NCBI GenBank assembly: GCA_937884625.1
Contig: CALGCE010000141.1
Span: 1-10,004 of the forward strand
DNA: 10,004 nt
Origin: an uncultured Clostridia bacterium
Lineage (GTDB): Bacteria; Bacillota; Clostridia; Oscillospirales; Acutalibacteraceae
Direction: 5' to 3'
Shown: piece after piece, positions 1 through 5,146 of the stretch
How the letters are laid out: each line of letters starts with the position of its first letter
Position numbering within the stretch: position 1 is the stretch's first letter
Notes under the pieces: model-generated
Database searches by the model: none
Seen by the model: only the letters and a program-made list of their open reading frames with translations
Told to the model about the DNA's origin: nothing
Program-made: the position numbers and the translations under genes

Positions 1-644
1 TGTTCTCCGTTTTCGGTCAGTATTTCATTTGTTTTTGAAAAATGTCTGCAACCGAAAAATCCGCCGTAAGCAGATAGCGGACTCGGATGTACCGTTATCA
101 GTTTTTTATGTATTGGATTATTTATTATTTCGGCTTTTTTTCTTGCATTAGCACCCCAAAGCAAAAATACAACAGGCGTTTGTTTGCGGTTAAGTTCAAG
201 TATTACTCTATCGGTAAACTGTTCCCAACCCATTCCTTTATGGCTATTCGCAATTCCCGACCGTACCGTAAGTACGGTATTAAGAAGCAGTACGCCCTGT
301 TTTGCCCAAGAGGTAAGTTCGCCGTGTGGCGGTGTAGGTATACCTAAATCGTCATTTAACTCTTTAAATATATTTTTGAGTGACGGCGGAGGCTCTACAC
401 CTTTCTTAACCGAAAAGCAAAGTCCGTGAGCCTGACCTATTTCGTGGTATGGGTCCTGACCTATAATTACTACCCTCGTATCCTTATACGAAGTGTATTT
501 TAAGGCATTAAAAATATCGTACATATCGGGAAAAACGGTATAAGCAGAATACTCGCTTTTTAAAAATGCACGCAGTTTTTTATAGTACGGTTTTTCCCAT
601 TCGTCTTTTAATATTTCGTCCCAATCGTTGCCGATATTAACCAC
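1..644 (-). CDS. ung: Uracil-DNA glycosylase, family 1 (C-terminal end outside the window)
   Basis: Removes uracil from DNA as the first step of base excision repair. The visible 214 residues carry the water-activating motif GQDPYH at 62-67 (catalytic Asp64), the LLLNTVLTVR segment at 119-128, and the minor-groove/catalytic loop HPSPLS at 186-191 (His186), followed by GGFFGCRHFSKTNE. All family-1 UDG hallmarks are intact. The frame is still open at base 1; the family is usually about 220-230 residues, so only roughly 10 residues should be missing. No ATG fits. I chose GTG at 644 because a GGGGGGA Shine-Dalgarno sequence lies 5 bases upstream, overlapping the TAG of the preceding phosphatase gene, and the protein then begins VVNIGNDWDEIL, as expected for UDG. 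The gap to that gene is 10 bases, so the two are probably cotranscribed and translationally coupled. Confidence 0.96.
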   Translation of the reverse strand, partial: MVNIGNDWDEILKDEWEKPYYKKLRAFLKSEYSAYTVFPDMYDIFNALKYTSYKDTRVVIIGQDPYHEIGQAHGLCFSVKKGVEPPPSLKNIFKELNDDLGIPTPPHGELTSWAKQGVLLLNTVLTVRSGIANSHKGMGWEQFTDRVILELNRKQTPVVFLLWGANARKKAEIINNPIHKKLITVHPSPLSAYGGFFGCRHFSKTNEILTENGE

Positions 645-654
645 AAAATCCCCC

Positions 655-1260
655 CTAAATAATGTCGTATACCTCTATTATACCGCTACTGTGATACAGT
701 GACGGCGTTACCATAACCGAATATCCTCTGCCGTTATCACTTGTCCACTCAACGGTATGCTTTCTCGGTACCGCAGTGGCACCAAGCAACATCATTATGG
801 CTCCTCCGTGCATAATAACGGCGGAAGTTGTTATATTATTATCCATCATATCCCTGACTACCGTATTAAGTCCCAAAGCAAGACGCTTTACAAAATCGGT
901 GTTGCTCTCTCCGTTAGGCGGTGCGGAAATTTTGCCCGAAGTCCATTTTTCATATTCGGGGATAATTTCAAGTTCTTGTGCCGTTTTACCCTCAAAGTCG
1001 CCGAAATCGTATTCGGTAAGTTCGTCTATAACAGTAGGCTCAAAGCCTGAATAAATTATGGCACCGCTTTGTTTACAGCGAAGCATCGGACTGGTATACA
1101 GTTTTTCAATATACGGATAATCGACCGTTTCCCTTAAACTTTTAAGTTCCCTTACACCCTCAACACAAAGGGGTAAATCGGTCTTATTGCCTATATACCT
1201 GCCCTCAATATTAGCCTGCGTCATACCGTGACGGATTAAATGTATTTTATATGTTTTCAC
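655..1260 (-). CDS. Histidine phosphatase (phosphoglycerate mutase-like) family protein
   Basis: A 201-residue enzyme of the histidine phosphatase branch 1 fold, cytoplasmic. The phosphate-accepting histidine is in LIRHG (His11); further phosphate-pocket residues are Arg10, Arg61 in the SPMLRCKQS segment, the likely general acid Glu83 in LTEYDFGDFEG, and His151 in IMHGG. Length and motif order match the small CobC/GpmB-like group, which includes alpha-ribazole phosphatases and broad-specificity phosphatases. The substrate cannot be read from the sequence; no cobalamin gene is nearby, so I do not call it CobC. It starts with GTG at 1260, overlapping the TGA of hemW by four bases (GTGA), with a good GGAGAGG site upstream. 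This tight coupling places it in the pduL-hemW-ung operon. Confidence 0.9.
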   Translation of the reverse strand: MKTYKIHLIRHGMTQANIEGRYIGNKTDLPLCVEGVRELKSLRETVDYPYIEKLYTSPMLRCKQSGAIIYSGFEPTVIDELTEYDFGDFEGKTAQELEIIPEYEKWTSGKISAPPNGESNTDFVKRLALGLNTVVRDMMDNNITTSAVIMHGGAIMMLLGATAVPRKHTVEWTSDNGRGYSVMVTPSLYHSSGIIEVYDII

Positions 1261-2342
1261 GTTATCCTCTCCGTAATCTGTGTAATTATGCTGTTTGACA
1301 GTAACATTCCCTTATTTGTAAGTGACAGTCTTTCTCCGTTTATATTTATATATCCTGCCTCTTTTAACTTTGAAAAATATAATACCCTGTCGGCGTTATT
1401 TATCTTTATACCGTCTTTTAGTCTTAACCGCAACATTATTTCTTCCTGTCTGTCACCGCCAAGTCCGTCATTTATAATTTCTGCCTTTTTAATAAATCCC
1501 TTTAAATCTCTTTTGTAATAAAACCTCTTACCGTCTAAAAAAGAGTGTGCCGACGGTCCTATTCCTATATACTCTTTTTGCGTCCAATATTTTAAATTAT
1601 GTCTGCTTTCCCTGCCCTTTAAAGCAAAGTTTGATATTTCATAATGTAAATAACCCTTTTCTTCAAGATATTTACACATATAAAGATACTGATTTGCCTG
1701 CATATCCTCATCGGGCAGATTAAGTGTAAGTTTTGAAAACTTGGTATCAGGCTCGATTTTAAGCATATATGCGGATATATGTTCGGGTTTTAGCGAACAT
1801 ATAAAGTCAAGGTTATTTTCAAGGCTTTTTATATTACTGTCGGGCAGACAAATCATCAAATCAAGCGATATATTATCAAAACCCATTTTCCTTGCCGTCT
1901 TTACCGTTTGTTCCGACTGCCTTACGGTATGCGTTCTGCCTAAAACTTTCAGTTCGTCATCGTTTGCACTCTGAACACCGACAGAAAGTCTGTTAACTCC
2001 CGACCTTTTGGCAATACTCAAAAATTCCTCCACCGCCGATGCAGGATTAACCTCTGCCGTAATTTCGGCATTTTGCAATATTTTAAAGTTTTCTTTTACC
2101 GCCAAAAGTATCTTTTCAATTCTGTCTCCCAAAACAGACGGCGTACCACCGCCTACATATATAGTATCAATGGGACGGTCAATAAGTCCGCCCCATTTTT
2201 TAATTTCCAAAATAAGTGCAGTGACGTAACTATCCTGTACCGTATCGGTAACGCAGGCAGAATAAAAATCACAGTAAGCACACTTTTTTTCACAAAAAGG
2301 TATATGCAGATAAAGTCCTAACGGCTTATCCAAGAATTTCAC
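1257..2342 (-). CDS. hemW: Radical SAM heme chaperone HemW (oxygen-independent coproporphyrinogen oxidase-like)
   Basis: A 361-residue cytoplasmic radical SAM protein. The 4Fe-4S cluster motif is Cys17-X3-Cys21-X2-Cys24 followed by X-Phe26 (CEKKCAYCDF). The true oxidase HemN has a fourth Cys where this protein has Phe26, so HemW is the better call. The SAM-binding GGGTPS is at 64-69 and the HemW-typical HNLKYW at 248-253, followed by IGIGPSAHSF. By family knowledge HemW binds heme and inserts it into target proteins; earlier annotations as HemN are misleading. The GTG start at 2342 overlaps the end of pduL by 17 bases and has no clear Shine-Dalgarno sequence. An in-frame TTG at 2333, with GGTGA just upstream, would give 358 residues and is a real alternative. 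No ATG is available before the cluster motif. Confidence 0.93.
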   Translation of the reverse strand: MKFLDKPLGLYLHIPFCEKKCAYCDFYSACVTDTVQDSYVTALILEIKKWGGLIDRPIDTIYVGGGTPSVLGDRIEKILLAVKENFKILQNAEITAEVNPASAVEEFLSIAKRSGVNRLSVGVQSANDDELKVLGRTHTVRQSEQTVKTARKMGFDNISLDLMICLPDSNIKSLENNLDFICSLKPEHISAYMLKIEPDTKFSKLTLNLPDEDMQANQYLYMCKYLEEKGYLHYEISNFALKGRESRHNLKYWTQKEYIGIGPSAHSFLDGKRFYYKRDLKGFIKKAEIINDGLGGDRQEEIMLRLRLKDGIKINNADRVLYFSKLKEAGYININGERLSLTNKGMLLSNSIITQITERIT

Positions 2343-2898
2343 CCGTGCAAGTACCTGCTACCGATGCGGCATTTGCCTCGTCGGTATCAATATGCATTGC
2401 GAGTGCGAAGTTATCACTGACACGAACAACAACGTCATCAAAGATAAGTGCTCTGCCTTCTGTGGGGATTTTAACGCTTACTATCTGCTTATCTTCAACG
2501 CCCATTTCTTTACTCTGTGCAACGGTCATATGTATATGGCGTTTTGCGGCAATAACACCCTTTGAAATTTCAATTTCACCGCAGGGTCCTACAATTTTAC
2601 AACCTTGTGTACCCTCAATATCTCCCGACTCACGTATAGCGGCGGTAACACCTATCGAACGTGCGTCCGTAAGGGAGAGTTCTACCTGATTATCCTTTCT
2701 GCAAGGACCTAAGATAGATGCTTTGAGCGATGATTTGGGACCTACAACGGTTACCTTTTCATTACACAAAAACTGACCGGGTTGCGACAGGTCTTTTTTA
2801 TTGGTAAGTTCATATCCCTTGCCGTAAAGTATTTCTAGTGCCTCTTTTGTTACGTGCACGTGACGTGCCGATACTTCTACTAAAACTTCTTTTGCCAT
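2326..2898 (-). CDS. pduL: Phosphate propanoyltransferase, PduL family (housekeeping phosphotransacylase)
   Basis: Interconverts acyl-CoA plus phosphate and acyl-phosphate plus CoA; propionyl and acetyl groups are the known substrates of the family. At 190 residues it has both PduL halves: His13 and His15 in SARHVHV with Glu73 at the first metal site, and His121 and His123 in AAKRHIHM with His169 in AMHIDTDEANA at the second. The spacing matches the dinuclear zinc site known for PduL. It begins directly with the catalytic domain and has no N-terminal amphipathic encapsulation helix, and no shell-protein gene is nearby, so it is probably a cytosolic Pta substitute rather than a microcompartment enzyme. 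The ATG at 2898 has an AAAGGAAG ribosome site. It is the first gene of the hemW-phosphatase-ung transcript, with a promoter at 2936-2963. Confidence 0.94.
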   Translation of the reverse strand: MAKEVLVEVSARHVHVTKEALEILYGKGYELTNKKDLSQPGQFLCNEKVTVVGPKSSLKASILGPCRKDNQVELSLTDARSIGVTAAIRESGDIEGTQGCKIVGPCGEIEISKGVIAAKRHIHMTVAQSKEMGVEDKQIVSVKIPTEGRALIFDDVVVRVSDNFALAMHIDTDEANAASVAGTCTGEILG

Positions 2899-2935
2899 TT
2901 TTAATACTTCCTTTAAGAAAATTTTTACATATTTT

Positions 2936-2963
2936 ATTTTAACATATTTTAAAACTATTACAA
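2936..2963 (-). promoter_or_regulatory. Probable sigma-A promoter of the pduL-hemW-phosphatase-ung operon
   Basis: On the minus strand, TTGTAA (2963-2958, four of six consensus bases) is followed after 16 bases by TAAAAT (2941-2936, five of six). The start point would fall about 30 bases upstream of the pduL ATG, leaving a short leader with the AAAGGAAG ribosome site. The surrounding DNA is AT-rich, so other pairings are possible. It lies in the 80-base gap after the phosphodiesterase gene. Confidence 0.5.
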
Positions 2964-2978
2964 GTCTTTTTTAAAATC

Positions 2979-3452
2979 TTATACCTTTTTTATTTGCGGA
3001 AGTATACCGCTTTTTAAAATATCAATTACGGCGTAACTGTCCGCACCCTCTCTCGAAGAGGCACACGAACCGGGATTTACGATATAAATACCGTCCCTGT
3101 ATGATATATCCGACTTATGTGTATGACCGTACAGTGCTATATTACATTCGCAGTTTTTAGCAAATTCTTTTAGCCTGTTTATACCGTATTTTACGTCAAA
3201 AGTATGACCGTGAGCATATAATATACTGATACCTTCAAGTTTTACAATATCGTAAAGCGGATAGTCGCAAAATCCGTCACAGTTACCCCTTACAATATGA
3301 AAAATACGGTCGGTATACTCATAGGTTAAATCTTCTATATCGCCCGTATGGTCGCCTAAAAAGAAAATATGCTTTGCGTCGGGGTTTGAGCGGATTATTC
3401 TGTCAACCGTTGCACCTTTTTTGTGCGAATCGGAAATAACAAGTATTCTCAT
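2979..3452 (-). CDS. YfcE/MJ0936-family metallophosphodiesterase
   Basis: A 157-residue calcineurin-like phosphoesterase of the compact single-domain YfcE type, cytoplasmic. All metal-binding motifs are present in order: Asp8 and His10 in ISDSH, Asp34 in FLGDHTGD, Asn57 in VRGNCD, His81 in YAHGH, and His110 and His112 in LYGHTH, followed by the NPGS turn at 126-129. Family members hydrolyse phosphodiesters in vitro with Mn2+; the natural substrate is generally unknown, and nothing here points to one. The ATG at 3452 has a GAGGT ribosome site. It starts at a divergent region shared with the plus-strand cassette at 3510. The next gene, pduL, begins 80 bases beyond its stop and has its own promoter, so joint transcription is possible but not required. 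Confidence 0.93.
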   Translation of the reverse strand: MRILVISDSHKKGATVDRIIRSNPDAKHIFFLGDHTGDIEDLTYEYTDRIFHIVRGNCDGFCDYPLYDIVKLEGISILYAHGHTFDVKYGINRLKEFAKNCECNIALYGHTHKSDISYRDGIYIVNPGSCASSREGADSYAVIDILKSGILPQIKKV

Positions 3453-3514
3453 AACTTATACCTCATATATATTAGTTTATAATCATAGTATAAAAAGGAG
3501 GGGATTATTTTGAA
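3453..3514. promoter_or_regulatory. Divergent promoter region
   Basis: This 57-base gap and the first codons of the plus-strand gene separate two divergently read units. On the minus strand, TTCAAA (3514-3509) and TATACT (3492-3487) are 16 bases apart and could drive the phosphodiesterase gene. On the plus strand, a perfect TATAAT at 3478-3483 could serve the small-gene cassette, but its -35 partner (around 3456-3461) is poor. The two -10 elements nearly touch, so the two polymerases would compete. Confidence 0.35.
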
Positions 3515-3767
3515 TAACAATAATATTAACAAACAAAAACTGATGGACAGTATAGTATCGTCATCAGGCGGTAAAATCAATAAAAATGCCGTAAATTCGG
3601 CGGTTAACGGCGATATGTCAAAACTTATGTCGGGACTCTCAAATGAAGACAGACAAAAGCTTACAGACGCTCTTAACAATCCCGCAAAGGCGAAACAAAT
3701 GTTATCAAGTGACTCAGCCAAACAACTTTTAAATCTATTAATGAATGACGGTAAGGGTAATGGATGA
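3510..3767 (+). CDS. Uncharacterised small helical protein, first gene of a three-gene cassette
   Basis: I do not recognise a named family. The 85-residue product is polar and Asn/Lys/Ser-rich, with no membrane segment, signal peptide or cysteine, and looks mostly helical. The N-terminal 35 residues are Asn-rich; residues 36-78 form amphipathic helices, including LSNEDRQKLTDAL at 43-55, which resembles a segment in the next gene. The TTG start at 3510 is well supported: GGAGG (3497-3501) lies 8 bases upstream in a strong AAGGAGGGG site, and no ATG precedes the conserved-looking region. Its TGA overlaps the start of the next gene by 8 bases. Codon use resembles that of the neighbours. That it is a real gene rests on the ribosome site, the coupling and the similarity to its neighbour. 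Confidence 0.8.
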   Translation: MNNNNINKQKLMDSIVSSSGGKINKNAVNSAVNGDMSKLMSGLSNEDRQKLTDALNNPAKAKQMLSSDSAKQLLNLLMNDGKGNG

Positions 3768-4122
3768 ATTAAGCAGTAAACTTGCAGAGATACTAAACGA
3801 CCCTGAAAGTATGGGCAAGGTCAGAAAAATGGCGGAGGGTCTGCTTTCGCAACAGCAGGAAAACAATTTACCTGCAAGTAAAGACGATATGACCTCGCTT
3901 TTGCAGGGAGAGGATATGCCGAGTGTCGATGATATGCAAAAAATCATGCAGATAGTATCGCATTTCAAGTCGGCAGGGAACAACAAGCGTACCGCATTAC
4001 TTCTTGCGTTAAAGCCCAATTTAAGTGATCCGAAACGGGAAAAGGTAGATACGGCAATAAAAATTTTAAAACTTATAGAAATTTTACCTTTCTTAAAGGA
4101 AAGCGGTATTTTTAATTTATGA
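3760..4122 (+). CDS. Uncharacterised 120-residue protein, second gene of the cassette
   Basis: A soluble, probably all-helical protein with no membrane segment. It has an N-terminal helix (MDELSSKLAEILNDP, 1-15), a polar Gln/Asn-rich linker around 30-45, a second helical part at 55-70, and a conserved-looking C-terminal part from residue 76: basic NKRTALLLALKP, then LSDPKREKVDTAI (88-100) and a leucine-rich end with ILPFLKESGIF. The pattern feels familiar from clostridial hypothetical proteins, but I can give no function. I chose ATG 3760 over the in-frame ATG at 3745 because the protein then starts at the helix. The ATG overlaps the previous gene by 8 bases and has no properly spaced Shine-Dalgarno sequence, so translation is probably coupled. 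Starting at 3745 would add MTVRV. Confidence 0.8.
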   Translation: MDELSSKLAEILNDPESMGKVRKMAEGLLSQQQENNLPASKDDMTSLLQGEDMPSVDDMQKIMQIVSHFKSAGNNKRTALLLALKPNLSDPKREKVDTAIKILKLIEILPFLKESGIFNL

Positions 4123-4137
4123 TTTCGGGGGAGAAAT

Positions 4138-4476
4138 ATGGCAGAACTTACACAAAGCGAATTTTTGCGTGAACAGCAAAAGGCACTTGAACGTATGAAA
4201 GAAATGCAGAGGCGTTCACAGTTAAATGATACGTCTTTTAATATGCCACCTGCTCCGTCCTTTGTTAAACTGCAAAACGAAAGCGAAAAGAAATCTGCCG
4301 AGCCTAAATCTTATGAAAAAGCACAAGATAATAAAAAATCCCTTTTAGATTTAACGCTTATAGACAAGTATTTAAAAGACCCCGACTCACTTATTATTTT
4401 AGCATTGATTTTAATTCTTTACAGTGAAAAATCGGATAAATATCTGCTTTTTTCATTGATGTATATTTTGCTTTAA
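4138..4476 (+). CDS. Uncharacterised small protein with hydrophobic C-terminal tail, third gene of the cassette
   Basis: A 112-residue protein in three parts: a charged helix rich in Glu, Gln, Arg and Met (7-27, likely coiled coil), a polar disordered linker (28-68), and a C-terminal tail. The tail has two short hydrophobic stretches, SLIILALILILY at 84-95 and YLLFSLMYILL at 102-112, separated by SEKSDK. The tail could form a tail anchor or a tight hairpin in the membrane, with the N-terminal part in the cytoplasm. I recognise no named family. The ATG at 4138 has a strong GGGGGAG site 6 bases upstream, and only 15 bases separate it from the preceding gene, so it belongs to the same operon. 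No terminator follows directly; the nearest is the hairpin at 4791. Confidence 0.8.
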   Translation: MAELTQSEFLREQQKALERMKEMQRRSQLNDTSFNMPPAPSFVKLQNESEKKSAEPKSYEKAQDNKKSLLDLTLIDKYLKDPDSLIILALILILYSEKSDKYLLFSLMYILL

Positions 4477-4790
4477 AAATCAAGTTACAATTCGGTTACA
4501 AATATTAAATTTTTCTGCATTTTTTGTTGTTATGTAAACCAAAACAACCTGAACAGTTATACAACTTATCCACTGTGTATTTAACCGTTTTAGGGGTTGT
4601 ACAGTAGGTTTTTCGCCACTTTTCGTCATAAAAGCGGTGGATAAGTAGGTTAGTAAGTGGAAAACTTTAATATGCAATTATAAAATGAATAGAAAATTAT
4701 GTAAAATAATTTTAAAAAAATTTTCCTTAAAAAGACAACAAAATTTTACCGAAATTTCATCACTTTTAACAAACTTTTTGCTTACCGTTA
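4477..4790. other. Gene-free AT-rich stretch with a DnaA-box-like cluster
   Basis: No convincing gene lies here. The first half (4550-4665) holds several 9-mers close to the DnaA box. The second half (about 4665-4790) is extremely A/T-rich and contains a short inverted repeat of AAAATTA around 4692-4712. Part of the first half can fold as RNA: ACTTATCCAC at 4564-4573 pairs with GTGGATAAGT at 4637-4646, with a smaller hairpin inside (CCAC-TTTT at 4616-4623 against AAAA-GCG-GTGG). A small RNA ending at the 4791 hairpin is therefore possible, but no good promoter was seen. Confidence 0.5.
4557..4664. promoter_or_regulatory. Cluster of DnaA-box-like sites
   Basis: Compared with the consensus TTATNCACA: TTATACAAC at 4557-4565 (weak), TTATCCACT at 4566-4574 (one mismatch) directly abutting it, TTATCCACC on the minus strand at 4644-4636 (one mismatch), and TTTTCCACT on the minus strand at 4664-4656 (weaker). 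The two good sites face each other about 60 bases apart. The arrangement next to AT-rich DNA resembles an origin or a DnaA-titrating or regulatory cluster, but no replication gene is near. Confidence 0.4.
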
Positions 4791-4832
4791 AAAGGGGCTG
4801 TGACGAAACAATAATTTCGTCACAGCCCCTTT
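4791..4832. terminator. Bidirectional intrinsic terminator with a perfect 18-bp stem
   Basis: The left arm 4791-4808 and the right arm 4815-4832 are exact reverse complements around the loop CAATAA. The GC-rich core (GGGGCTGTGACG) is flanked by A runs on one side and T runs on the other, giving U-rich tails in both directions (TTTACTTTTT on the plus strand, TTTTAA on the minus strand). It begins 15 bases after the ireB stop, so it terminates ireB, and it stops plus-strand readthrough from the small-gene cassette. Confidence 0.88.
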
Positions 4833-4847
4833 ACTTTTTGTGTTGGT

Positions 4848-5093
4848 TTATGCCGTGAGATAATATTTTACAAGCGACTGTAAAAGCGTGTCACGGTCTA
4901 TTCTTCTTATAAGATTTCTGGCGTTATTATGTGTCGTTATATAGGTGGGGTCTTCCGACAGAATGTAACCCACTATCTGATTTATAGGATTATATCCCTT
5001 TTCTTTTAGGGCATCGTAAACCTGTGTAAGAATTCTTCTTATCTCCTGTTCGGTCTGGTCGCCGATAGAAAACGTCATAGTCTTATCATTCAT
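4848..5093 (-). CDS. ireB: IreB-family regulatory phosphoprotein (UPF0297)
   Basis: An 81-residue cytoplasmic protein matching UPF0297/IreB over nearly its whole length, with the signature [16 protein letters not shown] at 31-46, then [17 protein letters not shown] and a C-terminal LVKYYLTA. In Enterococcus, IreB is phosphorylated near its N terminus by the PASTA-domain kinase IreK and dampens cephalosporin resistance; Thr5 and Thr7 here could be equivalent sites. I placed the start at ATG 5093: AGAGG lies 8-9 bases upstream, and the protein then begins MNDKTMTF, as in the family. A GTG at 5102 would add three residues but sits against the ribosome site. In Bacilli this gene usually leads a ruvX-containing operon; here it stands alone, with a promoter at 5115-5143 and a terminator right after it. 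Confidence 0.94.
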   Translation of the reverse strand: MNDKTMTFSIGDQTEQEIRRILTQVYDALKEKGYNPINQIVGYILSEDPTYITTHNNARNLIRRIDRDTLLQSLVKYYLTA

Positions 5094-5114
5094 AAATAAC
5101 ACCTCTTTACATAT

Positions 5115-5143
5115 ATTGTATACCGTTTTTTATAAAAGTTCAA
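5115..5143 (-). promoter_or_regulatory. Sigma-A promoter of ireB
   Basis: TTGAAC (5143-5138), a 17-base spacer and TACAAT (5120-5115) on the minus strand, directly after the pheT stop codon. The spacing is ideal, and the predicted start leaves a leader of about 15 bases containing the AGAGG ribosome site. It allows ireB to be made independently of pheST. No terminator separates pheT from ireB, so readthrough is also possible. Confidence 0.65.
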
Positions 5144-5146
5144 GTA

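Noticed and set aside
655..1260. CobC (alpha-ribazole phosphatase)
   Set aside because: The fold fits, but no cobalamin genes are in the window and the family motifs do not identify the substrate.
1257..2342. Coproporphyrinogen III dehydrogenase HemN
   Set aside because: The Cys motif ends in C-X-F rather than the C-X-C of HemN, and HNLKYW is present, both pointing to HemW.
2345..2689. 114-codon open frame on the plus strand opposite pduL
   Set aside because: It is the antisense shadow of a clearly recognised PduL gene and has no motifs of its own.
3449..4019. Minus-strand open frames of 90 and 93 codons opposite the small-gene cassette
   Set aside because: The plus-strand frames have strong ribosome sites, tight coupling and mutual similarity; the minus-strand frames have none of these and are hydrophobic shadow translations.
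4480..4677. Open frame of 65 codons on the minus strand in the gene-free stretch
   Set aside because: No ribosome site, no family resemblance, and it runs across the DnaA-like boxes and hairpins; its composition looks like translated AT-rich noncoding DNA.
4557..4790. Main chromosomal origin oriC
   Set aside because: No dnaA, dnaN, rpmH or other origin neighbours; the long minus-strand gene run to the right would be transcribed towards the site, opposite to what is usual at an origin; only two boxes are close to consensus.
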